Below are positions 44,216 through 56,157 of a stretch of 64,000 nt of DNA, piece after piece. The notes under the pieces were generated by a model. The model saw nothing but the letters and a program-made list of their open reading frames with translations, made no database searches and had not been told where the DNA came from. The DNA is from Isoetes taiwanensis. Taxonomy: Eukaryota > Streptophyta > Lycopodiopsida > Isoetales > Isoetaceae. The stretch spans positions 690,039-754,038 of the forward strand of contig JAJEKV010000141.1 in NCBI GenBank assembly GCA_021234155.1, in the 5' to 3' direction. Positions within the stretch are counted from its first letter, which is position 1. Each line of letters opens with the position of its first letter. Both the position numbers and the translations under genes were made by a program.

Positions 44216-44722
44216 CTGTGGGATCTGCTCAGACAAGTAACTGGAGAAGAATTGGGTTTTGTTAAAAAATTTATGGTTATCTCGTTCAGTCGGGCCAGGG
44301 CCAGTCCGGCACCGACATGGGTATGGCAGAGGCTGCCGGAAAAAAGCCTCAATTATAGACCTTAAATAACCATTTCCTGTTTCTAATCTGCGACCATTCT
44401 ATAGAACCGCTTCATTAATCTCGACAACAGAATCTTATCTTGCTAATCCCTGTTGTTGCAGATTTGCAAGCCCTGTTTCGTGCCCTAAAATGCTATCCAC
44501 GAGGCTTGCATGTTCAGCCCCTAAAATAAAAAGAGGGCTTTTGTTGTGAGCCCTTGGATGTTGGACCATTGAAAAAAAAAAAGCTAAATCAACGACTAAG
44601 AAATGGTGCACTCTAGATGTACGCATTAGTACATCCATTCGAATACACAATGAAATCTTAGGAAAACCTTTGTGAAAAGCGTACAAAAACACAAAGAAAA
44701 CCCCCTGTTATTATGCTACATA

Positions 44723-46013
44723 TTAGCTCTTAGCTTCTATTTACCGTATGTTTGGCAGAGGCACTAAATATATGTAAACTGGTCTAACATGTACTGTGCT
44801 TTTGCACTATCCCTTGGTGGATTTAGAACTGACATGAAGTTAAGAGGGGATTTATGTTAACAATAGAGTAGACTTGTGGACTTTATGGGATCGGCATGGG
44901 ATTTCTCCATTGTGCTGTATATCTGACATCATGCTTAGCTAAAGAAGGTGTATTTGAGGTCTCTGCTGGGATTTGGCTATGTCCACTTGGTGAGTGGTGT
45001 ATTTGAGGTATCTGCTGGGTCTGAGCAGTGGCAATAAATGATGATATGGTTAAAAATTGAAGGTTAGCACGTAGATCTGGCTCTGTCCACTTGGTGAGAA
45101 GATTACAGTGAATATAATGGCCTCTATTAACATGCATGTGGAGAATTATGATGGCACTTAGATTAAGTATTTAGGGCATGAGCTTAGATATTCTTTGCGG
45201 ATAAAATTTTTCTGTCTATTGTGTTTCTTTGTCTATTGTGTTTAGTTTAACATGCAAGAGGAAGGGCATGTTTATTATGCTTATCTTAATGCAAGATGAA
45301 GGGCATGCAGGTTCTTTATTTAGGGCAGAGTTACCCGTTGTGTTTATCTTAACTTGTGTTTATCTTAACTTGCAAGATGAAGCGCATGTCTATTATGTTT
45401 ATCTTAATGCAAGATGAAGGGCATGCAAGTTTATTATTTAGGGCTGAGTTACTTATACAGTCTTTGCTTGATAAATATGCATGTGCTTGTGTTAACATGC
45501 AAGGTGAAGGGCGATAAGCCTAAGGAATCCGTAGCTTACCTGTTAGTGACTTAGGCTCTTACCCTTCTAAGGCTAACTGTCCTCTGGTTTCAATGCAGGT
45601 AACGGGATTTCTTGCTCCTATGTGTGTTTTCCCATTCAAGTTGGAAAAGCTACAAGACAAGACGAGATGACATTGAAGATATATGTTTTGGACAAATCTG
45701 CCGAGCACTCTATGGTGTTGATTTGGAAGATAAAGAAACTTCTAAACTTTAATTTTTTTATCTGTTCTAGAGTCGATTCTTAACTTTCCCATAGGTAAAC
45801 ATGATGTATTGACTGAATAAATTTAATTGAATTGACAAAAGGAGATTGTTTTTTGTTATAGAATATGGTAATTTCTTTTGCGATGATAAAAGTTAACCAT
45901 TCTTAGGGCTTAAGTCAAATTTACACCTGTTTTGGCCTAAGGCTGCATATTGGCCCGAAGTGGTCTTTGCAAAAGTCCATGGAAGGTAAAAGTCTGTTGA
46001 TCAGATTTTAAAA
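44723..46013 (+). repeat. 3.3-kb duplicated unit, copy 1, second segment
   Basis: Matches 48652 to about 49982. It lacks one ~70-bp repeat unit present at 48890-48965 of copy 2 (TTTGAGGT.TCTGCTGGG..TGAGCAG), consistent with slippage. It contains short tandem words TTATCTTAA..GCAAGATGAA at 45260-45420. Confidence 0.9.
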
Positions 46014-46698
46014 GGTTTTTTTTCTTTAACTCAGTTCTCTAGTTATACTAGGGGCCTTAAAATGGTTAAAATTCAGGTGTAGATAATTTCTTACTAATAC
46101 AGTTTGGATATTTATAGGAATTGGCATAGGCTGGAAACGATGACTATAATGCTTTTTACCAAATTTGGACGATTACTCTTTAAGGCTGCCACTAAGGACG
46201 AATGTGATGTCAATAATCAGTAGTACAAATATGTAAGAATAACAGCAGATTTTCCCTCTTGGCATGGACATTGGACATGGACATTGGATAAGCAAATAAC
46301 TAGACATGGACATTGGCTTCGATCAATCATAAATAAGGAAATCCATTTAGAAATAAAGGTATGACAATTGTTTTCTGTGAAATTATATCAATAGAGCTTG
46401 ACTTGAAGCTGAATCATGGGCTGAGCTTCTCTTCAAACTAGTCTTTTGGCATTGGCCCAGGCTAGTTCTCTTACCAAGGGGTATATCCTGTTTCCCTGCT
46501 GATATTCTGAAAAATTCAAGTGACCACTTTTTTGATCCACTTGCTTGCCATTTGGCTTTTTGAGAAAATGTGTCTCTTATTGCACAGTAAGAGTTAGGCA
46601 GTATAGGTAGGGTAGGGCTTTGGCAACAAGGTCCTACTCTCCTTGTTGCTAACTCTTTATAAATTTTGGCCCACCCTGACCTACAGTAGGAGGCAAGC
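46014..46698. other. spacer between the two duplicated units
   Basis: No gene seen. Three copies of CATGGACATTGG lie at 46262-46313. Confidence 0.5.
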
Positions 46699-49600
46699 TT
46701 TTTTTATTATAACTAATGGGGGAATGCATATACAATTTGAAGTTGAAAATATTAAAGAACATGGTGGTTATTTGGCCAAGACATAATTTAATGCGTCCTA
46801 TTATCTGATTTTCCAAGCAGTGGTTTTATACTATTTGTACTATATGTATTTGAATAGTGGCTCTGTATGCATGAAACAGGGCTATATTTTTAGGGAAATG
46901 TCATCTATGGTCATAATTACTTCCTAAGAAAAGGGGAGATGACGTCATGCAGATTCTAATAAGGATATTAGATGGATGATATTTGATGGGTCACTAAAGC
47001 TCCCTAGTGAAGTTGGAATTATTGTTATATGCAGGCCTTAATATTGGTAAATGAATAGTTGATAGAGGTTTATTTTTTGTGATGAAATGCTAAATAACTG
47101 AGTTTTTCTAGAAATTTTTCCAACATTTCGAGCCTAAGGTTTCAACCATGGCAACATGATCGGCAAAGGAAATACAGGGCAGTATGCAAATACAAAAGTA
47201 GATAACGCCAGTCACCCAGCCAGCGTGATCCGACACTTAGGTATATCTAAATCCGACATGCTGGAACAGTCGGTAGCAAGGGCGATGTGATACTATAAAA
47301 ATAGCCCCAAATGTGGATATAGTGTTTTCTTTTTGCAGAAACTGTGTCTATATGCTGAATTCTAGACTAGGATCTTCCGATAGCTTGAATGCAGTGGATA
47401 AAGGATTGAAAATTCAGTGCATAATGGTTTGCTAGCAATCGATCCAAACTCTGTTACTCATGGAGCTTTTCTAGTCGCTTGCCTGTGCTTGGTGATGGCT
47501 AGGGAACGAAAGAAATTGGATCTGATATGGCCACAAGGAAAAGAAGTAAAGAGGAAACGGGCAAATCTGCAAAGAGAACAAGAATCTTATTTCATATGGT
47601 ATCTACATCCTGCTCTGATGAATACGATAAATGCTTTTGTGGTCAAATTAGTGGAAAATATTGTGCAATCTGCAGATCAGGATAGCAATGGACAAGATCT
47701 GTGGAAGACCATGTGGATGAGGAAAAGAGGGCAAAATATGCTCCTTCAAGTTAAGAAATCATGTTGTAGCTGCTCAAGACATGGGCAAACAAAATCGAGC
47801 CATTCAGGTTGGAATAATTTTTGCTTTATTTGAGTTTCATTATAAGAATAGATAGTAATTCCTTCAGTAAATAGAAAGGCATTTGCTGCTGACTGTATAC
47901 TTGTAAAAATAAGCAGAGTAAGAAGGAAGATTAGTCCTAATGGCACACTTTTTGAATGTTATGTGTGCATGCGCTTTTTAAATTCACATGTGATAGATGC
48001 GGGGTTTTTTCAGATCTAAGTTTAGTCCACTCATGGTTTATAGACCCTAAAAGGATAGATATACTATATTGATGCATGTCCGTGTATGAGAGTTGTTCTG
48101 GAGATTCTATTTGAGTATGCTGTAACAATGCAATTTAGTCAGCTTCAAAGACAAACGCTATGAAAGTTCAAACAGGTCTGCATTCTTTCTTGATGTTTGG
48201 AAGTAATTTGAAAGTAACCTGGGATGTCATGATATTTTCTGACTCTTTGGGTAATTTATCTTCTACAACAAATTTCTGTAGTGGCAGAGGCACATATAAT
48301 AATCTGCATAAATGATCTAACAGAGACTAATGGCAAATGGGCTGGTTGCTTGTACTTAAAAGACTGTGCTTATTATAAAGTTACAGTTATTATAGGCTTC
48401 TAATTGCATGGCCATAGAATATTCCTTGGCTCTTAAATTGGCAGAGAAACGGGATAACAACAGAGGCTGCTGAGTATGCATTTGGAAAGCTAGGAATAAT
48501 CATGCCAACTTAAATTTGTAACTATAGAGTGGTTATGCGCCTATTCGCTTCTTATGTTATCCATTGCTAGACCTGTTCATAGTGGCAATTATAGCTTCTT
48601 ATTGGCTTACAAGGTGATGCCATATTTTGGATTTCAGTGTTTGTCTGAGTTTTAGCTCTTAGCTTCTATTTACCATATGTTTGGCAGAGGCACTAAATAT
48701 ATGTAAACTGGTCTAACATGTACTGTGCTTTTGCACTATCCCTTGGTGGATTTAGAACTGACATGAAGTTAAGAGGAGATTTATGTTAACAATAGAGTAG
48801 ACTTGTGGACTTTATGGGATCGGCATGGGATTTCTCCATTGTGCTGTATATCTGACATCATGCTTAGCTAAAGAAGGTGTATTTGAGGTCTTTGCTGGGC
48901 CTGAGCAGTGTCAATAAATGATGATATGGTTAATAATTGAAGGTTAGCACCTAGATTTGTCTATGTCCACTTGGTGAGTGGTGTATTTGAGGTATCTGCT
49001 GGGTCTGAGCAGTGGCAATAAATGATGATATGGTTAAAAATTGAAGGTTAGCACGTAGATCTGGCTCTGTCCACTTGGTGAGAAGATTACAGTGAATATA
49101 ATGGCCTCTATTAACATGCATGTGGAGAATTATGATGGCACTTAGATTAAGTATTTAGGGCATGAGCTTAGATATTCTTTGCGGATAAAATTTTTCTGTC
49201 TATTGTGTTTCTTTGTCTATTGTATTTAGTTTAACATGCAAGAGGAAGGGCATGTTTATTATGCTTATCTTAATGCAAGATGAAGGGCATGCCGGTTCTT
49301 TATTTAGGGCAGAGTTACCCATTGTGTTTATCTTAACTTGTGTTTATCTTAACTTGCAAGATGAAGCGCATGTCTATTATGTTTATCTTAATGCAAGATG
49401 AAGGGCATGCAAGTTTATTATTTAGGGCTGAGTTACTTATACAGTCTTTGCTTGATAAATATGCATGTGCTTGTGTTAACATGCAAGGTGAAGGGCGATA
49501 AGCCTAAGGAATCCGTAGCTTACCTGTTAGTGACTTAGGCTCTTACCCTTCTAAGGCTAACTGTCCTCTGGTTTCACTGCAGGTAACGGGATTTCTTGCT

Positions 49601-49975
49601 CCTATGTGTGTTTTCCCATTCAACTTGGAAAAGCTACAAGACAAGACGAGATGACATTGAAGATATATGTTTTTGACAAATCTGCTGAGCACTCTATGGT
49701 GTTGATTTGGAAGATAAAGAAACTTCTAAACTTTAAATTTTTTATCTGTTCTAGAGTCGATTCTTAACTTTCCCAAAACATGATGTATTGACTGAATTGA
49801 CAAAAGGAAATTGTTTTTTGTTATAGAATATGGTAATTTCTTTTGCGATGATAAAAGTTAAGCATTCTTAGGGCTTAAGTCAAATTTACACCTGTTTTGG
49901 CTTAAGGCTGCATATTGGCCCGAAGTGGTCTTTGCAAAAGTCCATGGAAGGTAAAAGTCTGTTGATCATATTCTA

Positions 49976-49982
<7 letters not shown>
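46699..49982 (+). repeat. 3.3-kb duplicated unit, copy 2 (uninterrupted)
   Basis: Contiguous version of the unit. It has 84 bp (48568-48651) that are replaced in copy 1 by 3.2 kb. It ends in a T run (49981-50009); copy 1 ends in TTTTTTTTCTTT at the matching place. Confidence 0.93.
47417..47833 (+). CDS. unidentified ORF, 138 codons
   Basis: Longer version of the ORF at 40366, ending SCCSCSRHGQTKSSHSGWNN then FCFI. Against copy 1 it differs by few replacements (for example R/G, T/A, F/L) plus the stop-to-Cys change. Middle part is basic (RKKLDLIWPQGKEVKRKRAN). No family recognised, no upstream signals I can support, and it may not be expressed. Confidence 0.3.
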   Translation: MHNGLLAIDPNSVTHGAFLVACLCLVMARERKKLDLIWPQGKEVKRKRANLQREQESYFIWYLHPALMNTINAFVVKLVENIVQSADQDSNGQDLWKTMWMRKRGQNMLLQVKKSCCSCSRHGQTKSSHSGWNNFCFI

Positions 49983-50011
<29 letters not shown>

Positions 50012-50640
50012 GGGATAGGGAGTAATAAAAAAAAGGGGTTAAAAATGTAGAATATGTTTTGAATACGTGTGTGTATTCTAAAACATATTTAACGCATAGA
50101 ATATGCATTTTTAAACAACATTGGTATATTGTTGATGGTGCCTCACCCTTTGTGGTGAGTTTCTAATCGATTATGATGTATGTTGCTTGTGCTTTCGTTT
50201 ACACACTTCTGCAGTGAGATCGGCCCCGGGGAAGATGGGGAAGACATATCCTTCTTCTGCATCCAACTCTGGAGTGCCAACAGTAGCTAATGCCGCATGG
50301 ACAGCCTCATGTCGATTTTCAAGGTCGACATGAAGGGATCTCCAGATCTTATATGATGGGAGCATCGTCTAAGATAAAGGACGTTACAATGGTATCCGGG
50401 CAATGATCTTGGTAGACCAAGATTAGGGCCATTCACCCTAGTAGAAGAACTAACCCATTAGAACATGAATTTTGGGAAGAATCTCAAACTATGACCTCGA
50501 ACAGATGAGAATTTTTTTTGTCATGAGCTAGAATGTAGGGAGTGATAATCTCTAGAGTAAGTAGTTAGATAAGAATTAGATAATTCGAGAAAAATTTAGC
50601 AAAATCTTTCAAGAAAATAAAACCTTTTTTGGCCACATTG
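49983..50640. other. poly-T and AT-rich sequence, no gene
   Basis: 28-base T run, then AT-rich DNA. A 64-codon minus frame (50171-50365) reads protein-like (ATVGTPELDAEEGYVFPIFP) but is unidentified. TGGTATCCGGGC at 50391 weakly resembles a retroelement primer-binding site. Confidence 0.3.
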
Positions 50641-51740
50641 GGCAATTACTCCGAATGCCTCCCTTTTTTTGAGAGGCTTATGGGAGACAGTACAGACCTT
50701 ATTTCGTATCGATCTTGTTACATGTCATCAGTTGAGTGCCCCTTGTTGGTGGATACCTGTGGAAAATAATCTTCCACTTTGCGCGTCAGTTCATCCATTA
50801 ACCCAACAGCGTTGGAGGTTAGCAGGAATCTTGTCAGTTGCGGCATGGTATGATTCTGTCCAGTTAGCAACATGGCCAAACAAAATTCTTATTGTCCCGA
50901 TGGGACAAACCTATTTGGCAAAAGGTTGCTAGTGCTCTGCCATTGGTTGCTCCAGAGGCTATTGAAGGTTGCATGTGGATTTCCCACCAGAGTGTTCATG
51001 AGCATAGGCTTGTGAACTCTATATATAGGCTGCTTGTTAATGGTGATATCCTTCCGCCATCTACTAAGTGATCCCTTCAGCTCCCTCCTCCTAGTTGGAG
51101 ACGTATGTGGACTTGGGCTTGGGATAAACTACTTCATTCTAAGGTGGCTGTGCTTTAGTGGCAGATTCTTCACAGATGCCCTCGTGTGAATGTGCTTGTC
51201 CACAAATTTGATCCTCCAGTGTTAGCATTCTGCCCACTGTGCAAGCAAAGGGACGAGACTATTGAGCATTGTTTCTTTTTATGTGTCCAGCCTGTTTGGT
51301 CTTGGCTGCTTTCTTTTTTTCATGTGATATTGGCAAGTCAGCAAGTGCTCCTGGCTATTTATCCGGATACTTGGAATACGTTGCAGAGCCAAGCATTTCA
51401 TTTACCATCAGGATGGTTGCTGTGGTCCATCTGGAAGTGCAGGAGATTGTGTGTCTTTCAGGGTTTGGATGTTCCTCATGTAGTTGTCCTCCAGGACGCA
51501 CAAGCTAGAATTGCTAAGGCCTACCATTGCTCTTTGCTTGCTCCTGCCAAGCGATAGTTGATATTTGAGTTCCATTTGAGTGTGTTGTCTTATGCATAGG
51601 CTAGTGGTTCTACTCAGTGGATCATGATTATCCTCTAAGATTTTATTCCCGCCTGTGCATTTGTATCTGGCTTTTGGCTTGGAGTTTCAATAAAGTTTGC
51701 CGTCCATCAAAAAAAAAAAAAAGAAGGAAAGAAGGAAAAA
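50641..51740 (+). mobile_element. 5'-truncated LINE (L1-type) with zf-RVT and poly(A)
   Basis: The 3' end of a non-LTR retrotransposon on the plus strand. Frames give WTWAWDKLLHSKVAVL, then a TAG, WQILHRCPRVNVLVHKF, and CPLCKQRDETIEHCFFLC followed by VQPVWSWL: the C-x2-C...H-x4-C zinc-binding (zf-RVT) region at the end of plant LINE RT proteins. Upstream (50669-50932) is less clear and frameshifted. AATAAA at 51690 precedes an A-rich tail from 51710. The RT catalytic core is absent, as in normal 5' truncation. Confidence 0.85.
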
Positions 51741-51753
51741 AAGTTCTTGGAGA

Positions 51754-53014
51754 CCATTTTAACCTTGTCAAAATGCCCCTAGGGGCATCTCGTGAGTAAA
51801 GCCCCATTATAGACCTTTAATAGTTCCAATATAAAAAACCTACTAGTGGAATCGAGCCTTAAAATATCAATTTAGCTATGATAACATCTTAAAACTCCCA
51901 AACTCCCAAAATGATTAAGGGACATGGAAATTAGAGCAGTTACTCATGAGTTGCACCAAGACGCTACTCATGAGTTGCACCAAAGGCCATTTTGACCTTG
52001 CCAAAATGCCCCCAGAATCTCGTGAGTATCGTTGACCGTCCACTTATTTTGGTTAAATTTTTTTCCGTCTATAATTGAAGGATTAGAACCCCTAACTACT
52101 TGATAGCAAGTCTATAACCTTACCAACTTGCCCAAACCATTATAATAGTATTTAACTATACTAAGTTTTATATGTATAGTGAAACAATTTTAAGGTAAAA
52201 AAAAGGATTTGAAACCTTGAATTCTTGGCTTCCAACCAACTGTACTTACCATCTGGGCAAATGTAATAAACGTATAATCTTTTACATGCATCAGCCTATT
52301 AAACTATAATCTTTGATGTCCTTTTAAGCTTGTAAGAAGGATTTGAGCCTTCAATCTAATCCTACATTGTTGTCTCGATGTCTTTCACCTCATGTATTAA
52401 ATTTGGGTGGACATTGCTGCAACTAATATATTTTTATCCGAGGCATTTAAAGCCATGATTATTGGCTCGAGGGCAAAGAATCTTGCCTATCAACATAATA
52501 AGTATTGATTGTATTAAGATATTTTAAGAGTACATAGTGATAAGATGTTCTAAGTGTCATAAAATTAAATAATGTTAGAAAGAACTGACCAATAGAAAGA
52601 CGTGAAATTTTGAACTTTTGTGTGAATTTTGATCTGCTTTTGGTTAATAAAAATTTGTATATATAATTGTCTCATTAAGTGCAATAAATTGCCTTGTAAT
52701 GTGTTTCATGTCAAAATAATAAATTGTTTTAGCAAATTCTGGCAATTACTCACGAGTTGCGCCAGGAGCACTTTTGGCAAGGTCAAAACCCTCCCGTGCG
52801 CATCTCCTGAGTAAGTGGCAAGATTTCCCATTTTGGTATTGGATTTTTAAAATAAAATGTGTATCTAGGCTAGCTAAGGTGAGTAAAGAAGGATTATATC
52901 CTTACTTTCCTATTTTGACTTCATCTTTGCCCTTAAACAACTCGATTACTCGTGAATTGCGGCCAAGACCGTTTTGGCCTTGCCAAAACACCCCCAGATG
53001 CTACTCATTAGTAA
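51754..53014. repeat. four copies of a ~70-90-bp palindromic element
   Basis: Copies at 51754-51798 (partial), 51939-52028, 52744-52814 and 52943-53014. Each has ACTCATGAGT-like outer ends followed by TGC(A/G)(C/G)CA, and an inner TTTTGACCTTGCCAAAA-type imperfect palindrome next to CCCCC. In 52744-52814 the inner block is in the opposite orientation relative to the outer part. No coding. Confidence 0.75.
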
Positions 53015-53289
53015 TCTAAATTTTGCAACCTCATAACTTGAGCTAGACAACTCCAAATGGCCTAAAATTTGTTGCATTAGAAGCCTTAGACTGTTTAGAA
53101 CGTGTTTACACATCGAATTATCTTAGAAACACCAGATCTTGTTCCAAAATAGCTAATGTTCTTCAAGCCCTAAAATTTCAAAATTAGGGTTTGTTTATAA
53201 ACAATAGCATAACCCTAGTACATCCTCACAAGTTTGCTCTCAGTTCCCAAGCCAATTTTTCAAGTTCCAAAAGCGTTTCGGTCATTGTT

Positions 53290-54600
53290 TTGCAACCCCA
53301 GCTAGTAATCCAGCATGGCTACCACTTCCTTCATCGAATGGTACAACGCCTCAGCCTATGTATCCCAGGTAGATGTCAATCTAGTTTATACCCATTTCTA
53401 GAAGGAACTTGATGTCCAGTCAAATTTAGCTGCAACTCCTTATTACTATGATATCTAGAATGAATCCCACCGAGATCTGGAGCCTAGAGTTATCCAAGTC
53501 ACTCCATATGAAGGGTACTGGATCCCCAAACCAACCTTGGCTAGGATCCTAGATCATGTCCCAAACATCATGAAGGCCTTGCAAAATAAGGCTCAACTCA
53601 TGCCCGAATACATGACCATAAACTTTGAGGGCTATAGATACCTTTTTGTTAATACTGCATGAGCCACTTCTTGCTTATAGACCTTTCAACTAGCCATTTG
53701 ACCTTGAGCCCTTACACTCTAGGATAGATGAGCATCTGCTTTCGGAATAAGTGGATAGAGTCACAAGCGAGCAAGAGGCATTAGACAAACTTCTTGAAGA
53801 CAACGGAGATCTAGTTGACGTACTAACAAACGAAGAACAGAGACCGAAATGAGAGTTCCAAGAGATGGAAGCAGAAGAGCAGGTAGCTCTATCAACAAAC
53901 CGAGCAGTGCTAGCCTATCAGCAATCTTCATTGATAGGAGGGATACTTGTTGATCAACGAGATCAAGAATCTTTCACAGTGCCAAACCCCTAGCTGCCAT
54001 ATCCATGAGCTCACACCAGCAAGAGAACCTTGACATGTTCATCGATTTAGCCATGCAGGAGCTTCGAATAGAAGAGCGCAAGGTAGAAATATATATAGAT
54101 AAAAGTATGCCAAATGCATGCCTACCTTAGCTTCAAGAACCTAGGGTCCGGAGGATGTCAGAAGGAAAACCCATAGCAATATACAGTGCATACAAATTGG
54201 AGGGAAGGACATGATCTTGCAGCCTAACAGGTCAAGTGGGTGTAGGGCAACAGCAGCAAAGCAGCAATCAAGCTAGACAACCAGAGTATTCAAGGCCAAC
54301 TATGACGAGCTCCCAGCCCTCTTGCACCAGTAGAAGACCTTGACGACTTCATCGACCTCGAAAATAGGAGTCCACAATGGAGGAACGAGAGGAGATGCAT
54401 ATCAGGAGAAGGCCATCTCCGACATGGAGGCCTATGTCAGCACCAGAGGCAAGATCAAGGAGGAGGATATTCTGCCCAAGTAAGAGCTCCAGATTAAGGA
54501 GCCTCTACGACCCAAAGAAAAGACAACCTCAGTGCGTCAGCCAAGTAGCTCCAGTGGACTGAACCCAAAAGATGGAGGAGCTGACTAAGCCAGTAGCTAC
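53290..54600 (+). pseudogene. decayed unidentified ORF region
   Basis: Plus-strand frames read protein-like with scattered stops: MATTSFIEWYNASAYVSQVD; VIQVTPYEGYWIPKPTLARI then LDHVPNIMKALQNKAQLMPE; then coiled-coil-like SEQEALDKLLEDNGDLVDVL and EEQVALSTNRAVLAYQQSSL; MSSHQQENLDMFIDLAMQEL; then Arg- and Pro-rich MEEREEMHIRRRPSPTWRPM. At least six lesions. Domain order (globular, coiled coil, basic tail) could suit a gag-like protein, but I recognise no family. Confidence 0.35.
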
Positions 54601-55968
54601 AGATCACTAAAAGGAGACCACAACGAGCTACGACACATATACGACGATGACTACACGTCCAGACGCATGGAGGGCATCTCGCACATGAAGAAAGTCCAAG
54701 CAACATGAGTTGTGCTCAGGTATTACCGACCCTTCTTGGCGGATGACAAGGTTCTTGTCTTTCATTAGGAATTCAACCTCAGTGGAGTAGAGATTGTGTA
54801 CCTGCTGATCGCCCTCTTAGAGCTTCAAATGCATGCAAGACTGCCTGACTTAATCGACCAGGTGATCCTACTCGGACAATAGAATGTTTGTACAAGGATG
54901 ATCAAATACAGGTGTGCCTTGAAGATGTGCTATACTTTGTTGAGCTTCTTATCTTTGTTGCATTGCATGAGTGTGGACAGCAAATTTTCCACATAGAACG
55001 GGACATACCTGATCTTGTAAGCAAATAGGAAATTACGAATGCTCACCATGATGCCAAAGCATTGTCCAGGTACTTTATCAAACTTGAATAAGTGAAGAAA
55101 AATTGCCCTGATAAGCTCCTGCATCGTGTCCTTGCAACTTGGTGCAATAATTCACTTTTGCTAATTAACTATCCACAGTGAAAGCAAATATTTACTACAT
55201 CAGCAAAGTACCAGGCAATCTTTCAACGGGCCCAACGGGTCTATCTTGCCTATTGCTTAACCCGTGTTATAGAGAATGGCCATGGGGGCTGCATTCATGC
55301 GCAGCTTGATGGCAAAACATCAATTGCCTAAACTAGGAGCCCATTTCCTCCAACATATATAAAATCTGCTCCAACCCGTCGTTGTAGCCATGGCATTACC
55401 CTAATCTTTAGATGTTTTGCAATGTCTTTCCAGAAATTGGAACCTTTACAAATGCATTTCGATGCTTCATTTCATGCTCCTTATCCATTCGTGATTTCTA
55501 TCACTGGATTCAAAGAGTTGCATCCCAGGTTCCAACATTTTCTTGTTTGCACTTTTTTAGATTTCTTCACGACTCTGGGTTGATTCTTCTGTTTTGCCTC
55601 TTTGAATCCATCCCCTTGTTAAGAGTCTGGCGACTGGCTGCTGACAAAAAGAAGCTACAAGGATAAGTAGAACTGTGTCCAAAGGATTCTCTGCCCTCAG
55701 TAGAACTGTGTCCAAAGGATTGTTTGCCCTCCACTGGCAAATTACATGTAGCATCAAGCTGATTATAGGCATATTCCACATATATACTGACCGGAATATT
55801 TTTAGAATATGCCCACTCACAAGAGGAGGGAGGGTTTGCCTTTTAGAGGCAATCCAACAAGAAGTAGAAATTAAATTGGATTGAATTGAATGGATTTTTA
55901 TTGTCAGCAAAACTAATAACCATATGGGACTAGTAGGGAGGCCAATAGGCGAATGGAACCCTAGGTAA
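54600..55968. other. no gene recognised
   Basis: Frames near 54700-54920 (YYRPFLADDKVLVFH; VEIVYLLIALLELQMHARLP) may continue the decayed ORF region. A 28-bp direct repeat (AGTAGAACTGTGTCCAAAGG) occurs at 55667-55720. Otherwise nothing. Confidence 0.35.
55875..55935 (-). repeat. retroposon 3' end with (ATTCA)n tail
   Basis: On the minus strand: TAGTCCCATATGG, then GACAATAAAAA followed by ATTCAATTCAATCC. A diverged member of the family best seen at 62560-62632. Confidence 0.5.
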
Positions 55969-56157
55969 GTCGGTCTCGCCGAGGTCGATAACAAAAAATA
56001 CGTAATCAAGGTTATGCGTCCTCGACCAGATATTTGGCATGTAAGGCTGAGGCCCACTAGGGCTGAAGGCCGTGCCGAGGCCTTACGTGCCAAATATTTC
56101 GCCGAGGACGTACAACCGAGACCACGCATTTTTGGTTATCGGCCAAGGGAAGACCGA
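55969..56157. mobile_element. 189-bp foldback MITE
   Basis: Inverted arms of about 79 bp, roughly 80% alike (outer tip TCGGTCT; inner tip ATATTTGGCA.GTAAGGC), around a ~32-bp loop. TAA lies on both sides (55966-55968, 56158-56160), the target duplication typical of PIF/Harbinger (Tourist) MITEs. Confidence 0.75.

Noticed and set aside
50385-50402. TGGTATCCGGGC as an LTR primer-binding site
   Set aside because: Only the first seven bases match the initiator-tRNA type site and no LTR pair was found around it.
53290-54900. assignment of the decayed ORF to a named retroelement or pararetrovirus family
   Set aside because: No RT, protease or zinc-knuckle motif is visible, so any name would be a guess.
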